A stretch of 64,000 bases of DNA from Oegoconia quadripuncta (taxonomy: Eukaryota > Arthropoda > Insecta > Lepidoptera > Autostichidae), in NCBI GenBank assembly GCA_949316235.1, contig OX438744.1:33104778-33168777 (forward strand). The letters run 5' to 3'. Under the pieces are notes generated by a model, which did no database searches, was not told where the DNA came from, and saw only the letters and a list, made by a program, of their open reading frames with translations. Positions 40,633-55,600 of this stretch are shown here, in pieces. Made by a program: the position numbers and the translations under genes. Position 1 is the stretch's first letter. Every line of letters begins with the position of its first letter.

Positions 40633-43600
40633 TTGGGATTTATGATTCGATAAAACAAGGGAAAAATAATAATTAGACTGAATATCCGCGAGCGGTTCAT
40701 GTCCGTGCTTGATTATTATATAAATAACCAGAAATTTAATAATAGTCTTTCCGTTTACCAATTTTAAATTTATTTACAGGCATTGATTTATGTTATAGGT
40801 ACAATCGCGCGAACAAATCTTTTTCGCGTTTTTCTTATTACATAAAACAGCGCCATCTGTTAGAATCCTCGAGAACTAATAGGACTACTCAGAATAAATG
40901 GCCAAAACCACCGCGCACAACCAAAATTTTTTAAGTCTGTATTCATACATAACCTATAAATCAGTCACTTAAAAAAATACAATATTGATGAAACTCATAT
41001 GTTATACGAGAATGCATTATGTTTTTTTTGGTCACGTTTCTGTAGTAAGTGATGCATTTTTTACAATATAGATCAGCATTTGATACGGCGACATTTCAGG
41101 AACGAATTCGGTGTGTGATTCAGTTTCTATTGGTTCTAAACGCCCGTTTCAACACCAATGAAGAAGTTCCATTGAAGGACCCAGTCCATAATAATAGACA
41201 AGTCTATTTATAGGTTAATTTTTAATGTCTACCTGAAATAAGGATACCGTTTATCCTTTTAAATTACGGAATTATAAACATTTATGAAAATGAAATTCAT
41301 TTCTATTTATATTCACAATACAAGCCTATAGTTGCTTAGTGTGGAACTAGATGGCGCTGTGTATATGTCTAAGGATATTTTAAATTTTTTATTTATATTT
41401 ATTTTTCATTTCTATTTCATAGCATCCAAAATGATCATTGAAATTAGATTCCAAATAAATATCCATGTTCGGAAACCGATTTGCCCACAATTTGGACGTG
41501 CATATTCACAAAGCGCTGAACTGACGAATTAGTGACGGATGGTTGGCCTCTGGATAATCACGAAGAGAAAACTAAAACTGCACCGACAATACTATTAGAA
41601 AATACAACCGTTTCGAAATACAATGTTTGGTGTAGTGGTTATTATACTAAAACCGCCTCCGTGGCTCAATGTAAGCAACATTGGGTTTACGATTCGCAGG
41701 TCGCGGGTTAGATCCCCAGCGGGGTACATGTTTAAGTACTCGGTTTGGTTGGTGGTAGGGTATTTTAAATGTCCGCCTGGTTAGCTACCACTAACTTATC
41801 TAAATCTGCCGCCAAGCAGCATTCTTAATAGCACTGTTGTGTTAGCATAGCCAGTTCCCCAAATGTGTTGGGGTTTCCGGGTCAGTACGCTTGACCTCAT
41901 CTTCACACATCAGGTGTGATTGAAGTCAGGTATAAACCCGTTGTGCATAAAAAAATAAAACGTCGCAGGATCTAATCTCGCAAGGCGTATATGTTTGTGA
42001 GATAAACACTGTAAATTATGGATGTTTTCATTTATTACAGGGTGTTAGGTAATTAGTGAATAACCTATCATCTGTTGATAGAGGGCACTAAACCCGTTAA
42101 AAAAATTATAATTTTAAATCTAGTAAAAGTCTCACGGTTTTCGAAAAACGAAATGTCATTTTTGATTTGTGTGAAAAACTTGAAGAAAAACACAAATTTA
42201 AGTTGAGGTTTTCTTAACTAAAACCTGGTAATGCACATCTGATCTGACAACTTGAGCAATTTCTTTTATTAAAGGCCGCGAAACACAAAAACAATTGGTG
42301 TTGTAGGAATCTTGTAGTAGACTGTGTAGGGCGGGTCACAATAAACGTCCAAATAGTATGTCTGTAAGTTTTTTATTTTGCACTTTATAGTTAGTTTTTT
42401 TTTTCTTTATTTAAAACCTGTAAAGGTTTGTGTGTAGTGCGAATTAGGTCACTGACCCGCCGCGTTATTAATTATTACAAAATGTATGTAACGTAACTGA
42501 AATACATCTAGATAAATAAAACAATGTGCGAAAGCAAGTAGACGTGTCTCTTTATAGAAATAAAATTTGTTGGAAAGGCACTTCCTACATAGTTCCATCT
42601 ATAAAGTGCTTCTTCAATGCACTGTTAATAACGGAGAGCGTGTTCATTCGCGAGAGAGCCATAGAGCAGAGAGCCCCTCATTGTTGCCATATAAAATAAC
42701 ATATATTTTAAATTGAATGTTGTCAGCAACAGGTGCCAATTCAACAAAATTTCAATTTTTTTCAAAATTTACTAGACATGAAATTATATTTTTGAACAGG
42801 CTTTATGTCCCTATTAGCTAATGATAAGTTATCCACTAATTACCTAACACGCATATATGTATATTTACAAAAAATTGCAATATTCTTGTATATCAACTAT
42901 CATCATCATCTTCGTGCTCTAGTCCCAATTTATTTGGGGTCGGCCTGCGCCGACGGCTTTTTCTTCAAATCTCCTTTATCAGCCGTTACCTCATCACACG
43001 CACCCTTTTCATTCATATCACCCTTCACACAATCCATCCATTTTTTCCGTGGTCTTCCTCTTCCCTTCCAACCATCGGCATCCATATTCAAGCTATTTAA
43101 TACTCTTTTTGTCTGTCTTTTGATAAAAGAGGACATTTAATACAGAATAATTTTTGTAAACAAGTAGGTGGGTATTGTAGGTATACAATGTTAATTATAA
43201 AGTCTATGTAGATATAATTGACAGCGCAATGACAATAACACTACCAGTGTTAGCTGGCCGCTCGACACTACCGGCAACGTGAACGCAGGGAGACTCGCTT
43301 ATACTAGAGTCTGGAACCAATCCATCTTTTCCGTGGTCTTCCACTCCCTTTCCAACCATCGACATTCATATTCATCACTCTCTTAGTGACATGCGTTTCA
43401 TCCCTTCTATAACTTTTCTGTCACGGGTGTAACTTTTAAACTCCCTCTTCCTTATTTTATCCATCCATCGTCACTCCACTCATCAATCTCCAAATTCTCA
43501 TCTCCGCTGCATGCAATTATTTTTCATCCGTCTTCTTCATGACCAACACTTCAATCCATACATCACGACAGGTCTCAATAAGGGTTATAAATTTTGTCCT

Positions 43601-46600
43601 TTAACCTGACGGGCATCCGTGAATATAGTTATAGTATAAGAACTATGTGGTAACCATAATATAAGCTTAGTTGCTTATTATGGAACTAGATGGTGCTGTG
43701 TGTATGTCCAAGGATATTTATTATTATTATTCTTTTGAGGTTTTTCTAAATTATCACTTTACAGTTTTGACAATTTACTGAAACGACAGGATCTAAAGTA
43801 TACCTATAAATTATAATAAGATATGGAGACCACTTGAGGACAGCGATATGAATTTCAAATTAGATGTAGGTACGGACACTCGACTCGAGTCTGACTCGCA
43901 CTTTTGGTCGTTTTGTGTTCCATACCGAATTAATTAATACGAAACAGGGGATCACTTCGAAAACAATCTGCAAAATAAGGACTGGTGGCCGAGCTAATGG
44001 AAAGTAGTTTTATAAGCAAAATTTTGTTGTAAGAATTAAATTCCCGAAAAGTAAAAAAAAAAATTCCCAAAGTTATCATCCCAAAATATTATTATTATAT
44101 ATCATAAATGGCAGAATATGCGAACGCGCTGTATTATATTGAAAGATCAATTGTTGGACCATATTCTAGTGAATAAATATTTCATTTCATTTCATTATTA
44201 TTTCTTCTTGTTTAACTTACAACCGTCTGAAAAAAAAAACAAAGTGCACTGTAAAACGGCCTCCGTGGCTCAATGTAAACAACATTGGATTTACGATTCG
44301 GAGGTCGCGGGTTCAATTAAATACTCGGTTTGGTTGGTGGTAGGGCATTTTAAATGTCTGACTGGCTAGCTACCACCATCTTATCTAAATCTGCCGCCAA
44401 GCAGCAATGTTAATAGCATAGTTGTGTTCCGGTTGTCACAAATAAGATAGCTAGTCCCCCAAATGTGTTGGGGTTTCCGGGTTAGTACGCTTCCACCTTC
44501 GACCTCATCTTCATTTAACATCAGGTGTGATTGAGGTCAAGTACCAACTCGTTGTGCATAAAAAAAACTGTAAATTCATGGCCTAGGTCCCAGGTCATTC
44601 GATTTTTGCTAATTAGACAGATCACTGATAAGAATAAATAATAGTTTATTTCTCTCAACAAAGGTATCTATTGAATAGATTTTAAAAGTTTAACAAAGTT
44701 ACATTCCTTTGAGAGAGCTGGAGGTTCTATTAGGTTATTTGAACCTGTGTTACGATCTCCAGGCTCACATCCCCCTGAATCCAGTTTGTTGGCATGAGAT
44801 GTACATGTTAGCATTCTGTTAAGGTGGAGAGATTTATAAACAAGAAGATCTTAGATTAAAATAAAGCAAAAGAAATAACGAAATATAGGTATATCCGAGC
44901 TTGTGTGTGTGTATGTGTTATATTTCTGTGTTTGTGTATCATTCTTACATAGTAATATTAATTGCTTAATTAAAATGTTGCTATAGTCTAGGCAAATTAG
45001 CCAATTTGACAGAATTTTCTTAACTTCTGTGTAGAACCAATTCATATTAAAAAATCAAATTCAAATGTCAAGAATAGAATGTTTAGGTAAAGCTATCTCT
45101 TTTAGTTAGTTTTAGTCCTCTTTTGTTGTAGGGATTAACTAACTGAAAAGTAAAAAGAAAAATTTCCGAAATCATCGTGTAGTATCAAATACATCACCTC
45201 ATCAAACGGAGATGCCGAAATATTATATTTCTTTTTGTTTTACTTAAAATTCAAGATGCCCTAAAATTCTTGCACCAACAAACCACTCGATTTTTACAAA
45301 TTTCACAGGTCACCGATAAGAATGTCTGGTAAAATTATCGATTTTTAGTTAAATTGTTTTCAATGAAAAATATTTTCCCATCAAAAATGTTACAGCAAAG
45401 TATAATTATTGCTAATTCCAATTAATCAATCTTCTTAGCGAGTCGATGACAAAACATCAAATCTGTTCTGTGGCATCGTAGAGGTACGTAGGGCAGCATA
45501 GAAGATGCCCCATAGTTCGTGGTGTATATGTTTGTTACCTCTTCACAGATAGATTAGGATCTAGATTAATATATAGACAAAAACAAATCGCTGAACCGAT
45601 TTTGAAGCAATGTTTCACGCGAACGAAGAAGAACGAAGCGAATTCTTGATAGGAAAAAACTTCCTCTCTGCACGGAACACTCATTGTGCAAATGCGAGTC
45701 ACACTTGTTGGAAGTCTATCCCTCGTTATGTTATTTTTAAAATTGTCGGATCGATGGCTCTGCTGCTTTATTTTTGGCCCATGAAGTGTCCACGGGCGGT
45801 CATATTGAATAAATTACACGAATTTTGCATGGCGTTGTAACTTTCTGAATTAATAAACCGGCATTCCACTTCGACTTGAAGCTTGTTACAGCAATAAAGA
45901 CTGATTAAATTACATTGGTGATTAGATTAAAAATTCGATTATAGGTTTTATTCTGGTTACAAGCTTTCATTCTTGAAAGTTTTCGTTAAAAGATTTATTT
46001 ATTTTTTGGTTACATGCTGAGTCTGGACTATTTCGTTACCCTGTTTTAGGTCACGTCTCCTGTTATTATTCTTAACAAATTTTGTATTTAACCGCCTCCG
46101 TGGCTCAATGTAAACAGCATTGGGTTTACGATTCGGAGGTCGCGGGTTCGATTCCCAGCTGGGTACATGTTTAAGTACTCGATTTGGTTGGTGGCAGGGC
46201 ATTTTAAATGTCCGCCTGGCTAGCTACCATCATCTCATTTCAATCTGCCGCCAAGCAGCCATGTTAATAGCATTGTTGTGTTAGTGTTGGGGTTTCCGGG
46301 TCAGTACGCTTCCACCTTCGACATCATCTTCACTTAACATCAGGTGTGATTGGGGTCAAGTACCAACCCGTTGTGCATAAAAAAAAAGTATACCAACCTA
46401 CTGTTTTATATTGTATGTGTATAATGTACTCGTAGGTCACGTGACTTGTGCCATGGGCGACGAATAAATGTATTCTATTCTGTTCTGTTCTAATCTACAT
46501 AGACCCGCCTATTTGTCGTAGCAGTAGTCAGATCAAGAGATCTCCACTTCATTATTAATTTATTTCTTATCTATAAAAGCTAAGCCAATTCAATTTTATA

Positions 46601-49600
46601 TAATTTTTGTCACCAGAGAAATGGAGGAAATTAATTTGCGTATTTGCTAACTGTATTTGTCTTTGCAATGTGATTAGTTGTACAAGAATACCCAACCTAA
46701 CAACGAAGCGACCTTGTGGGTAGAATAAAAGGCGACTTTGGGATTAGTCGTGCATGAGAATGATAGAACACAACATAGATAGATGGGTAGCAGACCCATT
46801 GCAACGTATTCCATGGTTTAACATCAATGTCCTTCCCCAATGTTGGAACACAACCTCGTTTCATAAGGTTCTGTATGTGATGTATGTACATTGTAGCGTG
46901 ATGTATGTATGTACATATATTTGTGGTACCTACAGATACACATACAACTCTACTATAAGTTATAATAGTTGTACTTAATTTTTGGTGTTACTTTTATTAC
47001 TGTGAAATAAGGCTACATTTTATAAGAATAACACTAAGCAGAATGATTGTTGCGTCGAATATTTTTGTATCTGTTTCTGTAATTTGCAAATAAACGCTTT
47101 ATCTATCTATCTATCTACATTGTAACGTGATAAATGTAAAATAATGTAATGAGCAAAGTTATACACAGAGCTGACCTTTTTTACGGCTGTAGCGCACACA
47201 AACTTTATTATGAATGTTGCAAACTGTTTTTGTTAAATTTTGATGGCACTAATTGTATGTGTGACGTGACTGGAGTTACAGATAAACGGGTTATCTATCT
47301 AATGTCACCGTTAATAATATTTTTAAATTTAATTTGATCATTGACGTAACCCTCTAAATACTGTACAAGGTTTTGTAATAGCTTTCCGCCCGCGTCTTCA
47401 CCTACTTGGAATAACTTTATCGCGGCAATTTCATTGTCTACTTATAACTACTCACTTTGTCGGGATACAAAATACCCCATGTCATGATCCAGGGTATATT
47501 CTACCTGGAGCCGCTTATGCGTTCCCAGGTCCTCCATACTGCCGAAGAAGGTCGTCCCACATAACCGTCTCGCCGTACCCCAGGCGAGCGGTACGTGTAA
47601 TACGTTTCCCCGCGTCAAAAAAAGGGTACATTGTACCTATATACCAAATTTCAACCAAATCTGTTCATCCGTTTCGCTGTGATTGAGCAACAAGCAAACA
47701 TCTAAACTTTCATATTTCTAATATTGGTTAGATTAGATACCAAGCCGGTACACCGCCATTACATCATTATTACATCATTTTATAATCACTACAGCTAGAA
47801 AAAATTAAATAAAAATAATAGATTAACAATAAACAATTTATTTTATCATTTATTGCACACAAGAAAAAAACATACAGATACAACATAATAGAGACGACAC
47901 AACACAAAGATTGGTGCAAGTTTAGTTACTGTTATGTTTCCGCTTGTAGGGTGTTTATCATTTCTTAATTAGATAAATAATTATGGAAAAAAATTTTAAC
48001 CAATATTTTTATAGCTTGAGTTCATTCTATACTGACCGCCGTTTGGTCAGAATTAACAACAAGCCTGTAGTAGGAGGAACCTTAACCTAAGATTACATTT
48101 TACATAATCGTGTATGTGTTTGTGTGTGTGTGATGATGTATGTGTGTATAGTGTGTAGCAGTGGTGTGTGTGTGTGTGTATATCAATCATCATCAAATGA
48201 TAGGTGTTTATAAAAAATGTCTCATCATCATATCAGCCGAAAGACGTCCACTGCTAGACAAAGGCCTCCCCAAATATTTCCACACGATAGGTCCTACGCT
48301 GCCCACATACAGCGGCTTCCCGCGATCTTTGCCAAATCGTCGGTCCACGGGGCCTGCCCACGCTGTTAATTTTGGCAATTCTTCGGGCTATATCAGTCAC
48401 CTGGGTTCTCTTGCGGAGCTCCTCATTTCTGATTCGATCCCGCAGGGAGACTCCGAGCATAGTTCTCTCCATTGCCATTTGGGTGACCATGAGCCTTCTT
48501 ATGAGGCCCATGGTGAGAGCGACCACGTTTCAGTTTCATATGTCATCACTGGCAACACACACTGATTAAAGACTTTCTTCTTGAGACATTGCGGTATTTG
48601 GGACGAGAAAATGTTACGTAGCTTCCTAAACGCTGCCCAGCCGAGTTTTATATATTTATCCGTTATCTAGTATCCAAACATAAATATTTATATAAACATC
48701 CATGACTCGGGATCCATGTTCATATTCATCACACAAATATTTACCCCTCGCGGGATTCGAACCCGCAACCATTGGTTTCGCTGACAGGGTCACTATCCAC
48801 TACACCAATCGGTCGTCCAAGTTGGATTCGATAATTGATCTCCTTTTAGACGTTGGATTTACCTAACTGGATTTTTTGTCCCAGATGGTATACGTACTCG
48901 TCGACAACAAAAAAAATGTCTAAATACTTAAAAATATATAATTATAAAATAATAGTTATAAAGAAACTAACTACTAATACCTTGAATTTTCATGGACTAA
49001 CATAGCTTTTTATAATACACGAAAAACCGCATAGAGAGGCCACAGAGGCCTTCGATTAAAGCCTCAATATTTTTTTTTAAAGATGGAAACAAATTGATTT
49101 TTCTAGGTCCCGTTTCTACTATTTGAAGTATGTACGGAAATTATAAAACGCCAATCCGTACTGACCAACAGCTATAACTGTCCATCTTTCAATCAATTAA
49201 TCAAATTTACTGATGACAATTCTATAGTAATGCCAATTATTAAACAGAAAATCTTCACGGTCCACAGAATGCGCCTCGAGAACTACGAGCAATGGTGCGC
49301 CGTGGATGCCGTCACCCAAGGTTGCGCTGGTTCCCCAGCTGCCTGCAGAGCTGCCGTCGTTGCCGTCCTAGGAACCCAGCTCAGAGCCGCGTGCGCCTGC
49401 CGAGGCACCGACTTCGCCCAGCTCTACGACTGCCTCGGCTGGCAGCGGCTGTTGTGGCTTAATCCTTGTGTTGGTAAGTTAGTACGATTCATCGAGCCAA
49501 CATGGAGTTAGTCTTAGTCAAAGTCGTGGACAAGTACCACTGTACGTTTCTCAAGAAACTTCTTACCACGTACGACCACCCTGTGGAACGGACTTCCGGC

Positions 49601-52600
49601 AGCGGTATTCCCGAACGAGTACGACATTGGAACCTTCAAGAAACGAGCCTACACCTTCCTCAAAGGCCGGCAACGCATCTGTGACCCTTTTGGTGTTGCG
49701 GGTGTCCATGGGCGGCTGTGATTACTTTCCATCAGGTGACCCGCATGCTCGTTTGCCGCTCTCTCATATAAAAAAAAAAAAAAAAAAAAAACAAGTAACA
49801 GGAATGCCACTCGTCCTCTGCAACCCTTAGCTGTATGAGAGGCTCTATCTAAGCTATAAACTCCATCATACTGCATAAATACCTTCCATATCTACATACT
49901 AACATTACGTCACGACTTTTATCCCAAGTGGATAAGCAGAGATATCCGAAACATACACATTTGGATGTTTCAAGAACTAAAAGTTTTAATTAAAACTAAA
50001 AATGTACACATGACTTAATTTTGTCAATTCTCCGGCTATATCGGTCACCTAGGTTCACTTGTGGATTTTCTCATTTCTGATTCGATTCCGACCGAGCATA
50101 GCTCTCTCCATTGCCCTTTGGGTCATGAGCCTTCTTATGAGATTGGGTCACATAAGAAGGCTCATCACGGCATCCACGGGGCCTGCCCACGCTGCGTCTT
50201 CCGGTGCGTGGTCGCCGCTCGAGAATCTTTCCACGCCAACGGCCGTCGGTCCTACAAGCAATGTGCCCCCGCCCATTGCCACTTAATTTTGGCAATTCTT
50301 CAGGCTATATCAGTCATCTGGGTTCTCCTGCGAAGCTCCTCATCTCTAATTTGATCCCGCAGGGAGACTCCAAGCATAGCTCTCTCCATTGCCATTTGGG
50401 TGACCATGAGCCTTCTTATGAGGCCCATGGTGAGAGCGACCACATTTCAGTTCAACATGTCATCACTGGCAACACACACTGATCAAAGACTTTCGTCTTG
50501 AGACATTGCTGTAATTGGGACGAGAAAATGTTACGTAGCTTCCTAAATTGGATTCGATAATTGTCCTCTTTTTCGGAGTTGAATTTGTGGCTATGAGAGG
50601 CACACATTACTCGTAGGACCGACGGCCGATGGGGAATAAAGGTTTTGTGTGGCGCCCACGCACCGGAAGACGCAGCGTGGGAAGACCCCCACGAGTGGAC
50701 CGACGATTTGGTAAAGATAGCGGGAAGCCGCTGGATGCGGGCAGCGCAGGACCGATCGTTGTGGAAATCTTTGGGGGAAGCCTTTGTCCAGCAGTGGACT
50801 TCTTTCGGCTGATGATGAATAATGGTGTACACGTGGCAGAGTGTCCCCATCGCCTTTGAAATATGCAAGTCTATGTTTCTGCGGTGTAAAGTCTCTAAGT
50901 CTGAGTTTTACGACAGCCACGAGAAAAGACTGGTTGGTTGAGTCGTTTTAAATACCGGACACCACACGGCACTATGGCTTGGCTTAGGTGCACATGGCCA
51001 CACGACGACCGTAAACCTTCCAGCATCAGCTGGTCTCACATTTTCCATAGCATCGCGCGGCCAGCTTACACCAGTAGAGGAACAATCGTCGCCGCGCAGG
51101 CTTGGAGCCATTAGATCTGATTTTGCTGTTATACAGGATAATTTGAATTCTTGTAATTCCAATTAATTGATGACGCCACGCCACTCTTGATTATGAACAA
51201 CTTTCCCTAATGAACCATAGTCGAAGTCGATGAAAAAATTTTCGTTTACCATACAAAGTAAACCATTCTAAAACAACCTTTAGTATGAAATCCAACAATT
51301 TTCGGCTGAATTTCGCTATGGTCCCAAGTGGTAAGTTCCTGATTCCACTCCTGATTACGTACTTCCATACACGAATTAAATTTCATTCTGTGTAAGTATC
51401 TAGCTAAATAATTTTGCTACATCTACCTTTGATATATTCGACATTAAAAACGATACTATAAAATAAATTCTCGTTGCAGTGGAATCGCAGAGTGATTACC
51501 ATGTGAAGACCTACGGGTCATTGCTGACGACCACGCCGTTCGACGGCATCAGGGTGATTACATCGCCACCAGAGCACCCTGTCAACTCTCATACCACCAC
51601 TCACCACAACAGGCATACCACCCACCATGGGATCACTCAGCGCGAACCATTGCCGGTGCCGGTACGTATTAATTAATTAGTAGCTAGAAAAAATAGCGCC
51701 CTCTATCTTAATTTACAATAATCAATTCTGCTACTTATGGCAACTATTATCTATTCTGTGCTTATGGTAAGGATAGCGCCTACAAAGAAGACGGAGTAAC
51801 AAATATTGAGGTATGCTGAGATGGTTTGGACATGTGGAGAGGATGAATGAAAGAAGACTAACACAAGAGATATACGAAGCGAATCTGGGTGGTAGTGTTG
51901 GTAGGGGAAGACACGCAGGTAGTGTCACATCGGGGACGTCTTAAAAAAAGGTCCTAGCAAAGGAGGGAATATAAAGAGTACGTAATGAAATAATAATATA
52001 GATATACTATGTAAGGTCCTAATATATTGGTCACTCAATTGAACACGTAATTGTGTAGGTCCAAAGTGTCCCAAATAACAATTTGTTTATAAGAATAAAT
52101 AAATAAATATCTTTGCACATACACACAGCGCCATCTAGCTCCACAGTGAGCATCTAGAGGCTTGTGTTATGGATACCAGATGGTTGATAAACTACACAAA
52201 TATTTCTTTTTGTAAATAAATACATATATAAATGAAAAACATCCATAACTCGGGAACACATGTCTGTATTCATCATACAAACAAATGCCCCTAGCGGGAT
52301 TCGAACCCGCGACGTTTTGGTATAGTGGTCAGAGTTTCTAACCATTACACCAAACAGTCGTTAAAATATTAATAAAGAAAAACTGATCCGCCTACAGTTT
52401 GAATGCTGCAACATTTGATATTCTTCATAAGTCTATTAAATAACATCTGAGCTAACAAACACACTGAAGCGATGGCCCATTTGTGGTACAGATACACATA
52501 CAACTCTATTATAAGTTGTAACAGTTGTACTTAATTTTTGTTTTTATTTTTATTACTGTGAAATAAGGCTACATTTTGTAAGCATAACACCAAGCAGAAC

Positions 52601-55600
52601 TGTTGCGTCGAATATTTTTGTATGTGTTTCTGTAATATGCAAATAAACGCTTTATCTATCTATCTATCTTATATACTAGTTCAACAATAAACTCAAATCC
52701 CTCCAGGAAATCTTCGACGACCCAATAACCACAATGTCCGAACAAACTCCTCTGCCCAACGAGCCGGGCCAGATGTCCAACCCCATGAAAGAGACGACCA
52801 CGGAAACGACTGTAATGGCCACTACCACCACCACCGTGGCCACCACCACTACCACGACTACCACAACGACCACAACTACCACCACGCCACCGCCAACAAC
52901 TACGCTGGAGCCAACAAAATACTGCATCGTGAAGAAGCCGGAGAGTGATGATCAGGCGCAGTATATCAAGATGGGTGAGACCAGACGTGTAAGTAGCTTT
53001 TGTGGTCTATAGCAAACAACCTTCAGATCATGCCATTAAGTTGCCAAGGAGCAATGGCGACTGTATATGGTCACAAATGCGTATGAAATGTATAATCGCT
53101 GGCTCGATGACCAGGGGTTCTATTACATAATTTCATCGTTATCGTCACTGGTTACGTTCTGACATGTGATTAGTTGATTCATCGCTCACTCGGTAATTTG
53201 ACGGCTTCTCATTGGTCAACGTAATCGATGACGATCCCGATGAAGTTACATAATTTAAGGGCAGAACAATGTTAATATAAGCTGGCGCGCTTCTACTGAG
53301 TCAAACCTGTTTCAAAATGTTTCCTTTTTTGGGTCATGATGTGACAAACGAGCAAACTGGTGGAAAGTAAATTACTATGATATCCGTAACCTCCCTTGGA
53401 TAAGGTCGTTACTTTTGACCTTAAAATATCAGAGATAGTGTCAACCTTCTTTTTTCTTCTCTCCGAAGACCTCAATTAAATGCTCTAAGCCTCAATTAGC
53501 TTTTAAGTGAAGGTAAGGCCGATGAGGCGTGGTCACCTTCAACCCCAAAGTTATTTGGAAAACGAACTATCTTATCCTAAACAGCCATAATACAACAAAA
53601 ATATCACAATATTGCTGCTTGGCGTCAGATTTAGATAAGATGGTGGTAGGTATTGGATATTTGAAAAACCCTAAAAAGTCCTACATACCACTAACCAAAC
53701 CGAGTACTATTATCTCGACGGGAATTGAACTCGCGACCCTCGTCTTATAAACCGTATACCTTATATTGCTTACGTTAAGCCACGGAGGCAATGAACTAAA
53801 ATTCACAAGCTTTCTTAAGTTTCTCACGGACTCCGTAACCAGGAGATTAACTGGAGATTTTCCACGCGAATATACCTATTTTATCTGCCTTTATCCACAG
53901 CTGTATCGATCAGCAGAATTAGCCGAATGCACGGACTTGTGCGTATGCGAGGCGTCCCTGCAGGTGTCCTGCAAAGTGGCATGCGTCCCTCGAGCGCCCT
54001 GCTCCTCACGGCTGGCACATTATTCGCATGCCGCGCCTGCGTACCAAGCGTACAGGGGCCGCTGCTATTGCTACTCTGGTTCCTTCATTTGCATGCGACC
54101 AAATCCAGGTAATTGGCCTTTTTTACACTTATACCCTAATGTAAAGAGAGGATAATGCAGAAAGTCTTTATCGTAGCTTTATGTTTTGCATAGGTACTGT
54201 TAGATACCTGGGTTTTTGGTATTTCATTAGTGGTATTAAAACTACGGTATCTTTAAAGGTGGTACATGTCGTACTTGCGCAAGTAGTGTTCAATACAATG
54301 ACACTTTTAGCCATTTTAGTAAATAATTAAAAAAGGAAAAGCTTAAATAACCGACAGCGCCATCTAGTAATTTCCTGTGGAACTTAAAAGCTATGGATTT
54401 AGCTTCAATTGTGTACATAGTTCGCTACCTGGTATAATAGATGTCGCTGTAGTATAAGAAAATCAATTGGCTTTATAAAAAGATCTACTACCATAGTCAA
54501 ACCTAACTGACCTAATAGCCAATAAAGAGTGTTAATTTATAAAATCGTGTTTTGTTTTTGCCGCTACCCTGCTTCCAGTCCAGGCCCACCGCAGAAACGC
54601 AAAACAAAGTTTGTTTTCAACGTTTTTAAATTTAGATACGAAAAAGATAGGTACTGGTTGCAATATGATTGTGGGATGGATTTTCAATTCAACTAGACCT
54701 TGTTGCCTTTCTCCCCAATTTTATACCATAATTTTCAACAAAGTATCCACGACTAGAAACACAAATTTACGCTTAGACATTATTATACCTACTTACATAC
54801 TTACTTTTTGATCAAGTTGAATCAAGTTAGGAACAATTAACGCTATGATTGCAAGCATTTCATAAACTTTCTTTTGCTAACCTGCACCTTACAAAAAAGT
54901 CCATTTCCAACTTACCTCCTAAATCAAAAACTAAATTTTAAAACTAATTCGGCAGACAGATACCGAAGTGATTCTACTAATTTTTAAATTTAGTTTTTTT
55001 TTTTTTTTATGCACGACGGGTTCGTACTTTTTTTTTTTTTTTCAAACATTGTGGTAAATTATCTACACCAAAACGGTATTCATTTAAAATTCACAGATAC
55101 ACACTCGTATCACTTCACACAACGGCCTTGCAAGTGCACTAAGTAATATGGACAACGTGGCGCGATGTATATCGTTTCCTCAAGTTTGCCCAAATGGCCA
55201 CACGGGGGTCCGCTCCGCACCATTGACGCTGCTGCCCATCAAAATTATTTTCATATGCTTATTATTACAGCACCCATTGGGAAGAGCATCTCACAAAGTT
55301 CCCCGATGGCTCAATTTTTGATTTTCTGCACTCGTCCACTTCGCTGGCAATTTAGAAAAGTCCTCATTTCTACTCATTCTTACTACTACTTACTACTACT
55401 ACTACTTACTTACTATTACTACTTTTCCAGATTATTTATACTATTTGGGATTAGGTGCTTCCGTATCAAATTGTGAACTCTGTAATATTGATCTTATTAT
55501 CTGAAGGTTCTTCACTTAAAGAACTGGAATCGCACACTGTCTGATCAACACTCTCCTCTACTATTACCTTGTGACAAATGAAACAAAATTAGATGGATTG

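Noticed and set aside
49230..49267. Exon start at 49,248 (TTAAACAG acceptor)
   Set aside because: Gives the wrong phase with the 39,927 donor; 49,268 restores the Cys-Arg-x-Arg-Leu motif exactly.
52676..52927. Val-rich minus-strand ORF
   Set aside because: Mirror of the Thr codon tract in the receptor exon.
53927..54112. Alternative frame [13 protein letters not shown] reached from the acceptor at 53,900
   Set aside because: Destroys the nine-Cys pattern, and its phase at the 54,108 donor does not continue into the next exon frame.
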